The position numbers and the translations under genes were made by a program. A model generated the notes under the pieces. The model had not been told where the DNA came from and did not search any database. It worked only from the letters and a program-made list of their open reading frames with translations. Positions 24,061 to 35,555 of a DNA stretch of 64,000 nt are shown here, one piece after another (position 1 is the first letter of the stretch; every line of letters begins with the position of its first letter). This stretch comes from Nissolia schottii (lineage: Eukaryota; Streptophyta; Magnoliopsida; Fabales; Fabaceae): positions 240,216 through 304,215 of the forward strand of contig QANU01055992.1 in the NCBI GenBank assembly GCA_003254905.1, given 5' to 3'.

Positions 24061-24678
24061 ACACGCATCACTCCAAGTTGAAATCCCCCCGAGTCCAATC
24101 TTAATTTATTAACTAATATGACAACCTTTTATTAGAATTTAGAAGTAAGTTAAAACCTACACCACACGTCCAAAACAATTAAAATCCAGGGTATTTCTTT
24201 GGTTTTTCAAATTTCATTAAAACAATTGAATTAACTTTGTGAAAGCATATATTGATCCTCCATTTAAAAACTCAAATCGTTGGAATGGAAGGTCTATAGT
24301 GGGTTCTTTCTTAGAGCAGTTTCTTGACGCAAAGGCATTCTCATGGCATATATCCCTTCCCTGCAGTTGGGATCAGATTCAATTCGGGCCTATCATTTTA
24401 CACTTGGATGTTATGGTTTTTTTTAAAAAAAACTTATTTATTTTTATTAAATTTTATTTGTTTATTTTATTAAATTTTATTTAATTAATTTTCCTCCCAT
24501 AAATAACTTTAATTTGCATTCTTAGATTGCGAATCGTAGCTTTGTGGACAAAGCCACATAATGAATCCCAGCAGCGAACTGCTAACACAAGCTAGCCAAA
24601 CCTTACTAATTTTTGAGCATACCCATTTCATTTGATTTGATTCTACCGTTTCTTGATAGAATTTTTTATTTATTTATT

Positions 24679-24714
<36 letters not shown>

Positions 24715-24715
24715 T
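24061..24715. other. AT-rich spacer with microsatellite
   Basis: Contains (TTTA)n followed by (TTA)n at about 24667-24714, directly next to the copia LTR end. No gene. Confidence 0.6.
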
Positions 24716-26132
24716 TGTTGCGAAATAATAGGAAAAGTAGTAGGGATGGAAGAAAGAAATAATAGAAAAGGAAGAAATTAAGTTTTATTCTATTGATCAT
24801 TTCAATGGTGTGTTATACAATGAACACCTAAAGGTTTATTTATAACTTAAGGGTAAGAATACATAAGATCACATCAAATCTCTATAATACACACACATAT
24901 TGTTAGGTCGCCAAAATTTGCGGTATGGTTAGAAGGGAATTTTTTACTAAAAGTCGGCATCGAGAAGGAGTAGTGGTGACGCGTGACATTGGCAACATGA
25001 ATATTAGTAGCAATTGGCGATAGAAAAGTCGTCTAATCTCACTAAAATATGGGTCGCGACAGAAGACTTCTCGTGACAATAGTTAATTGGAGACAGAAAA
25101 GTTGCCAAAGGTTTACTAAGAAAGTGATCACGAGGGAATACTTGTCACGACAAGAACCAAGTGGCGACAGAAGTCAAGGTGACTTAGGGGTCACTAGTTA
25201 AGGAAGACGTTGACACAATAGTTCGACGATCAAGGCAAGACGGTCGCAAAGATGATAGTTCATAGAAGAACGGTCATGATCACATCTTGATAGTGGGCTT
25301 ACGTAAGGCAAACATTGCGACTCATTTCAAGACTTGGCGGAAAATCGTGTTGTCAAGTCAGTCGTATGGAGGGAACGGTTAACAAATTTAAACACGAGAT
25401 AACCTCCCATCTGACATGGCCATGAGGGAAAGTAACCTCCCAACTTCAGAGAAGTGGCACAACCGCTAAGGAATGTGATGAAGGAAACCACTACATGTCG
25501 TGTCACACATGCAAGCATAACTAGCCTGAGTTATGCAGGCCACGACGGATCAAAGTGATAATCGTCGAAGTGTTGGGAGAAGACGGTTAACAACAGTTAA
25601 GAGCCCTGAAACTCTATAAATAAAGGGCTCCTGGGCTAAACTCGAGGTGGTTCACTAACACTCCTACTGACTCACGTAAGTCCCCTAGCCAGCAATCAGC
25701 AGTCTCACGAAAGCTTAGCGTACGCCACCACATTTTTCTTTTCACTTTATTTCCCTAATTTCTTAGCAGTAGTTCATAGATCGTAGCTTTTCTCCTAACC
25801 TTGACACTCTTTTCCCCCCTTTCTACACTGTAATCTGCACAGAAATCCTTCGTCCTCGACAAGGATACTTTGTAATCAAAATCACCATCCGGTGATCATT
25901 AATATATATATATATATATTTGCATTTCCTTTTTTCACTTCCCACTCTTTTCTCAATTGCTAATTCATGCCCCTGTTCTTCACCAAGAACGCCTCAATTG
26001 CTTGTCCCCTTTAAACAATCTTTTGCATTTATGCCGAAAGGTTACTCGAAATTATTTCGCGTGAAACATATATATAATTAGATATTATTGAATTAGGATA
26101 AAGACATCCACATATAATAATATTTTACAACA
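24716..26132 (-). mobile_element. Copia 3' LTR (antisense), split by a nested LTR
   Basis: On the minus strand it starts TGTTGTAAAATATT at 26132, directly after the purine tract 'caggcggag', and ends ...TTCGCAACA at 24716, so the termini form TGTTG...CAACA. Without the nested insertion at 24901-26068 it is about 245 bp. It contains a TATA-like 'ttataaataaac' ahead of the presumed transcript start. The pol remnant at 26290-27570 lies upstream on the same strand, as expected for a 3' LTR. Confidence 0.68.
24901..26068 (+). mobile_element. Solo LTR, about 1.17 kb
   Basis: Starts TGTTAGGTCGCC and ends GTGAAACA, with CATAT before and TATAT after (one mismatch in a 5-bp target duplication). 'ctctataaataaagggctcc' near 25613 looks like an LTR TATA region, and 'aaatcaccatccggtgatca' and a (TA)n run follow near 25890. 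No internal region, hence solo. The orientation is inferred from the TATA-like box. Confidence 0.6.
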
Positions 26133-26289
26133 CTCCGCCTGTGATGTTCATCATGGATATGCCTCGTTAAAACCTTACTAAGAAAAACTTATTGGAAAAA
26201 AAGATTCTTAGTAAAGGAAAAAGAATACATTTCCTCAAAATGGGAACTATCTCATTAAAAACCTTATCAAGAAAAATCCAATGAGATAA

Positions 26290-27570
26290 AAAACTTGATT
26301 AACGAAAAAAATAGCAAAGTCTCTCTCCCTCTTAGAAACATTATTTCAAGTCTCAGACTTGTTGCATTCTGGTTCTGGTATATTGACTTCTCAAATGTTG
26401 AAATTGGTGGTACTTTGAGAATATACCAAATCGTCACTTGAACAAATTCGTTGAACATGTATTTCATTGCTTTGTTGAAAATCGTGTGTAAAAAGAGTTA
26501 TGTTGAAATATGTTACATTTTGTCTTATTCAAAGTATTATTCCATCGGCTCATGTATTGTAGATATTTTTGCACAATTTGACAAAGTAGCAACTATAGTC
26601 TGTTTTGTGGATCTCCATGATGTGGTTGATCGTACTTACACATAAAAAAAATAATCTCTTTTGAGATCTATCAAAACAGAAGAAAATCAATATCTTGTAT
26701 CTACATAGCAAAAAGATGTGATTTTGATTTATATTAATAAAATAAATCATCAGGGATATCAATAAATGTTTAACACAATTCCAATGTGTCGATAGGAATA
26801 AAATCAACAGACTTATAATGAAAGTTATATCCAATAGTATATTATTAACGAGATACATTGGTGCTCTAATTTCATTAAGATGTGGTAAATTGAAACCAAT
26901 AAATTCTTTGTCATTTTCATAAGATTCAAATGGATATTTATTTACACCAACCAATCTCATAACCATGGAGATACTCAATGGATGTGCGTAATCCATTTAA
27001 AATTATTTTAGAATCTTTTCAGTATAAGTTTACAGATAGAAAAATATTTTATTTGTCAAATGTTTTGTGTAAGCTAAGACAAAATTTTGCCTTATCAAGA
27101 TAGTTCTTGAAATAATTTGCATATTTTGGAATCTCTTCCGAAGATTCAATGAAGCTTAAATCATCAACTTATACCGTGATTATAATAATTTAGGTCCAAA
27201 CCCTATTATAAAGATACATGAGCAAACGAGATCATTTTATTTTTATATTCATATTTCAATAAGTATTGACTTAGGCAATTATATTATATAGGTTTAGGCG
27301 ATTATATTATATAGGTCGTGGTTATTGTAATCCATATAAGGATTGATAAAGCCTTAATGTACAAATATTTCCTAGAATTTTTATATGTTTCAACCATTTA
27401 AAACCTTCAGGGACTTTTATGAAAATTTTGTTAGCTAGTGTGACATATAAATAGGCTTATAGACGCATGTATAATTTCTTTATTAACTGAAAAAATAAAA
27501 TTATGGAGGGCTAGTTCTTATGTTGGATAAAATCTTAATTTGAGTTGCGATTGTGATTCTATTAAGTAAA
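26290..27570 (-). pseudogene. Copia pol remnant (RT to RNase H), antisense
   Basis: Minus-strand pieces occur in pol order. Near 27400 a frame with KVPEGFKWLKHIK is followed by LYQSLYGLQ; near 27170 VDDLSFIESSEEIPKYANYF keeps the catalytic-loop VDD. From 26996 HPLSISMVMRLVGVNKYPFE leads to APMYLVNNILLDITF, the RT connection region, then HWNCVKHLL. Further down come weak RNase H and C-terminal traces. The frame is broken many times. The 5' part (gag, protease, integrase) is not found beyond about 27570. Confidence 0.72.
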
Positions 27571-28439
27571 ATTACATTCTACTGATACAATGTTATAGCT
27601 AGTAATTCAACCATCAATGAGAACTGAACTTTTCAAGAATGATGAAAACAACCATCAATCTGTAGAGCTCCTTACACAAGTAATTCTAATCAATTGTTCA
27701 AAGTTCTGCTTGTAACCATAATCCAATAACAAGCCCCCTTGTTTATTGTTCAAGATTGAGCAAAGTTCTTCCTTGAGAGACGAACTGAGTTAGCCCCCTG
27801 TACTACCTTTCGATATGGGGAAAACTTAGTTTTATAAATTTAATTTGACACCGCATTAAAATCAAACAATGTTTTGGTGCGTGTTCAATTTCCTTACCCC
27901 ACACACACACATTGTTTGCACATTTGGGTTGTCTAGTTTTCTTATAGATTGAATGTTAGCCATTTTTGGGTTTAAATTGAGAGCATTGATGAGGGGTGTA
28001 TGCCCCAAGTTACATGATAATTTGCACTTGCAATATGAACAAAAAAAAAGTTTTTACCGCTTTTGTAGTTTAGTATTTTGAGTCGGCTTAAGTGCCTCCC
28101 CCAGTTTCGTAACTTTGTAGGGAATATTTATAGTGTCGTTGCAACAAAAATATTTCCCTTTTTGGTTAGCTCAAATTAGATAGCTTTTTTCTTTTCTTTT
28201 TCTTTTTTCTTTGGTTAGGGACAAGAAAAAATCTCAAGTTGGGAGTTATGATAACTCTTTAATTTAAGTATTTTATCTGTGTGTTTCCTAAGTATTTTAA
28301 TAGGTTTTAAGTCATTATAGTTATATATAGGCTTAAATTAGGACATTTTAACATTATTTAGATTTTATCACTTTTATCCTTTTTTTTAAGTTGTAGATAA
28401 ATAATTGTTAAGATGATAAACATTTGAAAAAGGAACAAA
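27571..28439. other. AT-rich intergenic DNA
   Basis: A short (CA)n run lies near 27899. No gene or clear repeat boundary. Confidence 0.4.
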
Positions 28440-29570
28440 TCAAATAAAATTTAGATCAAGTTTGGAGCAAGAAAAGGAATACAAAAGATAAGTAAAGAAG
28501 AAATCTGCAAAGATTCACCTAACTCTGGGCGCCATAGCACTACACCAACGCAATAACGCCAGCCTATGTGGACCAAGGCGCCATGACGCTCACACAATGC
28601 TATGGGACCATAATCCATGTCATTGTTCCTATTTATACCTATCCATATTAGATTTGAATTTTTTTTTTTCCAAATTCACAAGAGGATTACTAGAGTTTCG
28701 AAGGAGGCAAACCTAGTGGGGATAACCAGGGGCTAGATTGTCATCGTCGTCGTCGGGGTGTTACACGAGAGCTCCACACCCCATACTCGTCCTCTATCAT
28801 TGTTTGTCACATATGGTGTTATCTCTTATGTCTCCCATTTCTTTTCTTGTGTTTCTTCTTCTCTTTTATGTATTAAGTCCCTTGCTAAGACAATAATGTA
28901 ACCTCTTTGCGACAATGCTATTTTAATTCATATGACTGTTAACGTTTCTATATTCATGTGCTTCATTACAATTGATTAACTAGTCATTACTTGATTTATT
29001 GATATCTTGCTTGATAACTTGAGAGAGGGATTGCGAGAGTGCTTCATATGTATAAAAACCATAGGTTGAACCAAAATTTGAGAGGAATAAATGTGACCTA
29101 TGTGGTCTTGTAAGGGGTAGACAGTACAATGTTCATGCTTTGAATAGGTTTACACCTCGTTACGAGACTAGGGAACAAATCTAAGATAAGAGGGTTGTTT
29201 GACCTTGAGAGAGGCTAACAACTAGTGACCCTGACCATTAATTACCTCAATAGTTGACTATTTAATACTTATATTAGGATAGTTGTGAGTTTGTCTATAA
29301 ATCCCGAGTCTAGAAGTAGGTGAGTCATTAACCTTAGTGTTCTTCCAATCTCTTACTTTTCTTATCTTTTGTTTAATTGTTTATTTTATCCTTGTTGCTA
29401 TATCTTCATCCTCTTCTCCATCAGTTCAATTTAGTAATTTATTAATTAAAATTAAACTTGTAATATTATCTTCTTGGGTTCAACAACTCGAGAATTTATA
29501 CTCACTATTACTTATACGAACTAGTACACTTGCTGGTGTTGCAAAATTCGCATCATTTTCCAAGTAAGAT
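28440..29570 (+). mobile_element. Possible Athila-like LTR or leader fragment
   Basis: The segment ends with 'ggttcaacaactcgagaatt', 'actcactattacttatacga' and 'agtacacttgctggtgttgc', the order seen at the 3' end of plant Athila-type Ty3/gypsy LTRs (an acidic-phrase block followed by 'acacttgccgg'). A GC-richer block occurs at 28525-28620. Neither terminus nor PBS is clear, so the call is tentative. Confidence 0.32.
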
Positions 29571-30538
29571 TCCTTGACAAGTTCATTTAGATGATTTAGG
29601 CTTGGTTTGGTAAAGTTATGACTTTTTGAGAGTTGTTGAACTCTTAGACTCTCTAAAAGCTACTCTAAAAAAGTTATAGTAATATTATTTGGTAAAAAGA
29701 TGTAGAAGTAGCACTAATAAATAGAAGTTACAATTGTGCTATTTGATAAATATATTATAAAGTTTCTCTTTGTATATAAAATTACTATAATCAACATAAA
29801 TATTAAAGAAGGTAATGATAACTAATAAAGTTTAAGACTTTAAGGTATTATTATTATCATTGTTATTATTATTTTATTATTTTATTGATTGGAGAGCACA
29901 AAATAGTTTTGAAAAGCTATTCATGTGAGCTTCTAAGAGCACCTCTGATTTTTAAAAGCCAACAACAAAAACACTTCAAATTTTCGTTTACTAAACACAA
30001 AAAATTAACCTATGCCTTTTGAGAGCAAAATCACTTTTTCAAAAGGTTTTATCACATCAATCCTTAGTAATACACTGGATTCCATTTATTAAAAAATATT
30101 TTAAATTAATATTTTAAAATATTTTTCAAGTTATTAATTTTGCTTTATATATAGAGAGAGATTCTAGAAGCACTTTTTTTTTAATGATTGAACAAATTCT
30201 TTATAATTCCGATTTTCATTTCCACAAACACAAAAGTTTTAGTATGAAAAGAAGGCACACTTCGAATTTTTATTTTTCTTAAATGCTTTATTTTGACAAG
30301 GAAAAACGAAAAATACTTAAAATACACTATAGGATATAAAAAAGAAAAGCGGCTTTACAGGGAAACTAGGAAGCACAGATATATACTTCGTGAGACTACC
30401 TGATCCGTGTGTATGACACATTGTAGATTACACGAAGACACTAGTCAAATACATGTGTCTAAAAATTTTTAAATAAAAAAGTTTATCTTTGATTGTGTCC
30501 AGACATGTTCGAGCTATGAAAAATTTTGGGACTGTGCC
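29571..30538. other. AT-rich DNA with possible small hAT-like debris
   Basis: Contains 'gcttggtttggtaaa' near 29610 and 'ttcgtttactaaacaca' near 29985, an inverted pair typical of small hAT-like elements. No target duplication was resolved. Otherwise featureless. Confidence 0.3.
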
Positions 30539-30940
30539 TATTAGAATATATAGTTGCTAATTGTAATAGTTAGGATTAGCTAATGGTTTGTATTTGCTCT
30601 TATCTTGGGTGGTTAAGCGTTGAGATTCAGCTTCTGCTCTTGATAATTGAGTTTTGTTTGCTTCTGCCGAGTGGGTGGTTAACCGGTTCTCGTGTTGGGA
30701 CCATTTGCAACCGGTGCCGTTGAGACGTTGGAGGAAGGTCGAAGGGGCTTCAGTGAAAGTCGAAGACAAGAAGGTCGAAGGGGCTTCAGTGGAAGTCGAA
30801 GACTTCCAGGAACTAGGAACTTCGGTGGTTGCTGTTGATTTTCAATCATTTTCTTAGCATTGTATTGATCTTTGCTTTTTCTTTGTATCGTTGTTTCCAA
30901 GCTGGACATGTTAGTGCACATGGTCCAGCTTGCGGGGGGG
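30539..30940 (+). mobile_element. Copia-like element remnant: LTR start, short internal, PPT
   Basis: Bases 30539-30590 are identical in sequence to 30941-30992 ('tattagaatatatagttgct' onward) and then diverge, so this is the start of a truncated 5' LTR. The remaining 350 bp contain two tandem copies of a unit beginning 'gtcgaaggggcttcagtg' (about 30736-30805). They end in the purine run 'gcggggggg', a polypurine tract touching the 3' LTR at 30941. Confidence 0.55.
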
Positions 30941-31143
30941 TATTAGAATATATAGTTGCTAATTGTAATAGTTAGGATTAGCTAATGGTTTAGCTAATTA
31001 GTTAGTAGTTGTTAGTGGTTATGAGGAGCCTATATATAGGCTTGCTCTACTTGTAGTTACAAACTTTCTCATTCTATCAATTTCACTTTGCATATTCAGT
31101 TTCATTTTCTCTCTTTTCTCTCCTGGTACCATGGATTTCAACA
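30941..31143 (+). mobile_element. Copia-like LTR, about 200 bp
   Basis: Starts TATTAGAATATATAG directly after a G-rich polypurine tract. It contains a TATA region 'cctatatataggcttgctct' and ends ...GGATTTCAACA immediately before a primer-binding site. The first dinucleotide is TA rather than TG, so the terminus is either mutated or a known non-canonical copia type. Confidence 0.62.
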
Positions 31144-31156
31144 TGGTATCAGAGCC
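31144..31156 (+). other. Primer-binding site (initiator tRNA-Met type)
   Basis: TGGTATCAGAGCC, complementary to the 3' end of plant initiator tRNA-Met, starts at the base after the LTR. This is the standard priming site of Ty1/copia elements. It shows that a further internal region begins here. Confidence 0.75.
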
Positions 31157-31359
31157 ATGGCATCCGCCTTGAAGCTTCCGCACCTCATTTTTTTCTTTTC
31201 GTTTTCTCAGTTTTTTTCTTGCATTTTCCCGCTTCCCAAACACCTTTACCATCTCAGATTTCACTTTCTTTGCTTTATTCTTCAATTTTCTTTCATTTTC
31301 TCGGAAAAAAAACACAAGCAAAATCTCTCTCTCTTTTCCGTTTAATCTTTCCCTTTCTT

Positions 31360-31812
31360 TCTCCAACTCCTTCACCATGCTCTTCGGTACCGGTTTCTTG
31401 AACCACATCGATTCCATGATTTGGAGATTGTGATTCTGGAGTTAGGGTTTGGATCGAGGAGCTTCGTGATTAGACTCCTAGCTTCCGACGAAAACCACGG
31501 CGGACACTTGAAATCGCCTCTGTAGATCTTCTTGTACATGGTGACGAGGTCATCGTCCTGGAAAGGCAAGAACCCTGCAAGGATCACGAAGAGGATGACG
31601 CCGCAGGACCATATGTCCTCCTTGGCACCGTTGTATCCCTTCTTCGCGATGACCTCTTGCGATACGTACGCCGGAGTGCCGTACGTGGTGTGGAGAAGGC
31701 TGTCCTGGGGGAGGTGCTCGGAGAACGTGCAGAGGCCGAAGTTGGAGACCTTGAGGTCGCCGCGATCGTCGAGGAAGAGATTCTCCAGCTTGAGGTCGCG
31801 GTCACACTCTCT
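31360..31812 (-). pseudogene. CIPK-type kinase domain fragment captured inside an LTR element
   Basis: Minus strand, GC-rich. From [13 protein letters not shown] the frame runs through [61 protein letters not shown] and [11 protein letters not shown]. After a one-base shift it continues [13 protein letters not shown]. This is the C-lobe (subdomains VIb-XI) of a CBL-interacting protein kinase; the wording is closest to the CIPK6-like group. The catalytic loop H is D, the DFG aspartate is N and APE is SQE; the N-lobe with the ATP-binding lysine is missing. It cannot be an active kinase. It lies antisense, about 0.2 kb inside a copia-like LTR and PBS, with GC content far above its surroundings. 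Confidence 0.78.
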
Positions 31813-34501
31813 CAGCAGCGACGTCGCCGTTGTGCGGTCGCACGCCGCCACGTGGGGCCGCATCACCATCGTCCATTTCGCGTCCGCCACGGAGCTACGC
31901 GACTAGTTTCTGGAGATCTGTCATTTGGTTCTAGATCTGGCTCCTCTCCATTTCTTTGATCTGTTCACTGCCGATCGACGTCGGCAAGCTCGCCGCCGCA
32001 GTTGCTGTCTGCAATGCCTCCACGACTGTGGATTCCGTTTTGCTCGCGTCTGTGCTGAATCGACGATGATTTTTCCGCACTCTGCAACGCGGTGCAGCGA
32101 TTCGAGGTCCGATTACATTCTTTTTCAAGATCCGCATAGTTCCTGCCGTTGTTGTTGCTGCTGCTGTTGTTTGCTCCGTTCATGGCTGAGTTTCTTCAAC
32201 TGCTGTAGATTATTCAATCTTGCTGGATCGTTCATGTTTGAGACTTAGTTTGGATATGAGCTCCTTGTTGATGGAGTTTCCTACTTCTTGTTGATGACGC
32301 ACACAAGGTGTTTGACAAATTGTCTCAATAGATGATGGTAACATTTCCTTTGTGTGGACATAGTTTGGTTCAGATTCTGATTTCTTGCCGTGGCGATTTT
32401 GCTTTTGAACATGTCTCTGATTTGAATAATCTGTTGTGATTCAAGCATTGGATGGTGAAATGCTGTTGGTAAACATCATGGAGATGTTTTTGGTGTTATT
32501 GGATTCTTGTGGACAATTTAGGTGTGCTTCAAACTTTAGATGGTGGCTTTGGTTTCTGGCTTTGATTCCGCTTTGTTAGCCTACAAATTTTCAGACTTTG
32601 TTAGCCTTGTGTGGCTTTGATTCTGATTTGATTAGCCTTATGNTAATTCTTTCTAGAAGTCTTAATATTCCATATTGTCCTTTTTTGCTTATTAACTTAA
32701 GAGAGGAAAGGCTGCCAACTCCCAAATCTCACACAAGATAACTTAGTTGAGTAAATAATCTCAAACAAAAAAGTTAACGAAAAAAATAACTGCCAATGCG
32801 AAACCTTGTTTCACACCCTATTAACATTAACCTCTACTCACTCTGCCTCTACCTACGAGTTTTAAACATTATAACCCGCACTTGTCTCGTGGGTACCCAC
32901 TCAGCCTTGTTTTTTGAACACTTATTGAAATACTATAAAATTCAATCCACATATAAATTAACATAATCATATAATAAAGTATTACAAATGTCAATACTCA
33001 ACATTGATTAAATATAGAAAGATCCAATAGCAATAAAATAACAAGTAAATAACAATCAAATTTCTAATAAGTCACAAAGAAATATCTAAGATACATATAA
33101 GTTTCAAATAAGTTCTAAGTACAATGAAATCACTTCTTGTCTCTTGTGCAGCTTCCCAACTTTCGAAACTATCATTCTTCATTATCTGTGTCAGTGGCTA
33201 GTGGCACGATGCAGCGAGAGAGAAATGAGCGAAAGAGAGAAAGACTAGTAAAAGAGGAGGAAGATGAGAGGAGCCCATCCCGTTGGTGGCTGGCAACACG
33301 ACACTGCAAGAAAGATATGAGACTCTTGAAAGAGAGGCGCATAGAGAAAGAGACAAATTTGTGACTAGGAATTGCTCTTTGCAACTGTTGAGTTTTTACT
33401 AATTAGGATTAACTAAGTCTTATATAATTTTTTTATTATATATATATATATATATTCATATTAATATATTTTTATAATATATAATATATATGGTGCGGGG
33501 CGGGTAGGAGCGGGTTCACCCTCTATCCTACCCCCACAAACAAAATTCATCCCGCATCTACCCATCCCACTCTAGGGTGAGTTTTAAATCCGTTTCGAAC
33601 AAGTTGAGTAGGATGGGTACCCTGTAGTTAAGGTTCATGTTGTTATTCCTAGTGTGAACTGCTGCTTGACCGAAAGCAGAAAGTTCCTTTATTTCTTCCG
33701 TTACAGAGCAACAGATATCATAGGCGCCACGGGAGTTCACGTTTTTGTGTAGAACTGAGAACAAGGGACTAGTACACCCTTTTCTTTTTTATTATTTTTG
33801 AATTACAAGCGAAAAGGACCTCTCTTAAGAAAAAATAAAATAAAATTAAACAACAATGTAGAAAAGGAAAAATATGGGAATAAAGTTTATCATGTCAATT
33901 TTTTAAGTCCTACGATCATATTTAATCTCTCATCATTCATTTTTTTTAATTGGTCATGTAATGTATAAATTTCTCATTCTTAACTAATAATAAAAGATTA
34001 AACATAGTATTATTAGGCTAAAAGTTGGCATGAAAAGATTCATTTTGGTAAGAAAAATAAAAATGTTATTTACACACATTTTGGCGTAGAGCCATGGTGA
34101 CACATATTTATTTATCGTTGAATGAAATTATTTTAAAGTATAAACTTCGTTAAAATCTTACCTTATAATAAATGAATATGTATCAATGTACATTAAAACG
34201 AGTACAAACAAGATATATATATTTTTTTGTTAAATGAGAAATGAGAGGATAATAACACATTTGAAAAAAAGCATGGAATCCACTATTATACAAACCTACA
34301 ATAATAAACCACATAATTTTGTAAGTGGGATTATTACAATCAGTTGTTGCCATAAGATAACTCTTTCCGAATACACACAAATCTCCCCTCCAAAGTCAAT
34401 AAGGAATCAAGGATCTTCATTCGTAAATGAGTTTATCCTTCCTCTTTTTGCCCCCACCGCTTGGTAAACGCACACTCAATACCCACATTGATGACAGTGC
34501 A
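31813..34501. other. Element interior and intergenic DNA up to the NAC promoter
   Basis: 31813-32180 stays GC-rich, with long overlapping frames on both strands, and may be a further part of the captured segment. I recognise no domain. An N occurs at 32643 without a flanking duplication. (TA)n lies near 33437-33455. 'gtgcggggcgggtaggagcg' at 33492 and 'gtgggtacccactc' near 32889 hint at an old hAT-like element. No gene identified. Confidence 0.35.
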
Positions 34502-34511
34502 TCTATAAATT
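34502..34511 (+). promoter_or_regulatory. TATA box of the NAC gene (candidate)
   Basis: 'tctataaatt' lies about 90 bp upstream of the ATG. A C/CT-rich leader (34568-34592) follows, the usual plant order of TATA box, transcript start and pyrimidine-rich 5' UTR. Confidence 0.55.
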
Positions 34512-34594
34512 GAGCCACCCCTGCCACCTTCCCCCTGCCCTCCTCACTCCTCATCCTCACAACAAAACACCCCCCCCTCCTCTCTCTCTCTGAG

Positions 34595-35555
34595 ATGGAC
34601 AGGCTGGCAATCCTCCGGCTCCGGTTGCCCGTGGGGTACACCTTCGCCCCCTCAGACGAAGAGTTCGTCGGGTTCTACCTCAGGCGGAAGGCGCTAGCCC
34701 GCAGGCCCGGCCAGGATGTCGTTCCTGAGTTCGACGTCTTCAAGACCGTGCCCAAGAAGCTCCCGTCTGGTTAGCGCCCGTTGATTGATTGCGTTTCGAA
34801 TACCGTGGATTCATTATTACTAATCGTGTTTTTCGTAGGTGGGAGGATCTTTCTCGGCAACAAGTTCTTCTTCATGGACCTGAAGAACAGCGCGTTCGAG
34901 AGCGATGACAAGAGGAAGGCCGGCTCCGGGTACTGGAAGGCCGCGGGCCCGGTGAAGGACGTCGGGAGGAATGGCAAGCTGATCGGAAAGAGGAAGCGGC
35001 TGGTCTTCTGGAGGAGGAGGGGGAAAGGCGACACCTTTGTGAGGACAAGGTGGATTATGCACGAGTTCCGCCTGTTTGTCACGGCGGGCCACCCGACCCA
35101 CAAGGTAAATAAAAAAACAAAAATGTTACATGTACACCTAATTTATTCTCATGAGTGCGCAAACATTACAAAATTATAGATGATATTCTCAATTATACTT
35201 AATTAAGTGTACAAACATTACCGACATTAAAACACAAACTTTATGTATATAAATATAGTGCTAATTTCGCAATCACTTTGTCTGCCTGACTTATATTGGG
35301 CTCAAAATGCAGATATCATCCTGGGCCGGGTACAAGATATTCCTGAGGAAGGCGAGGAAGAACAGAAAGAACAAGCGGGCCGAGAGGGCAGAGGCGTGTG
35401 ACAGCCGCGTCGGCGCTGGGGAGGAAGATGAGGAGAGTATAGAGGTTGATGATGATGACGTGGAACAACCCAGTGTGATGAATTTTGCAGCGGAGAGTGG
35501 CACCGACACAGGCCCTCCCTCACCAACCACCTCTGACTCCTTTACAAGTCAGTGA
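34595..35555 (+). CDS. NAC-domain transcription factor, short and divergent
   Basis: Exons 34595-34769, 34839-35104 and 35313-35555 with GT-AG introns and consistent phases give 227 aa. NAC subdomain A is LPVGYTFAPSDEEFVGFYL (normally LPPGFRFHPTDEEL). B is FDVFKTVPKKLPSG. C/D are KAGSGYWKAAGPVKDV, GKLIGKRKRLVFW and TRWIMHEFRL. The last exon begins SSWAGYKIFLRKARK, the E region, then a basic run and an acidic tail (EEDEESIEVDDDD) that could serve as activation domain. NAC proteins are plant-specific DNA-binding regulators. The short C-terminus, departures at usually fixed positions (HPTDEE to APSDEE, KATG to KAAG) and high GC in exons 1-2 set it apart. No transmembrane segment. Intron 2 carries a repeat. 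The subgroup is not determined. Confidence 0.88.
35119..35260 (+). repeat. Dispersed repeat in NAC intron 2
   Basis: From 'aaaaatgttacatgtacacc' through 'atagatgatattctcaatta' to 'cacaaactttatgtatata' it matches 45490-45660 and 46110-46285, with an internal deletion. It is therefore a repeat family member inserted into the intron. It is AT-rich and non-coding. Confidence 0.75.

Noticed and set aside
30654..30857. Plus-strand frame with repeated 'VEGASV' motif
   Set aside because: Explained by a two-unit tandem repeat in the non-coding interior of an LTR element remnant.
31532..31959. Long plus-strand frames across the kinase fragment
   Set aside because: Shadow frames of the GC-rich antisense kinase sequence.
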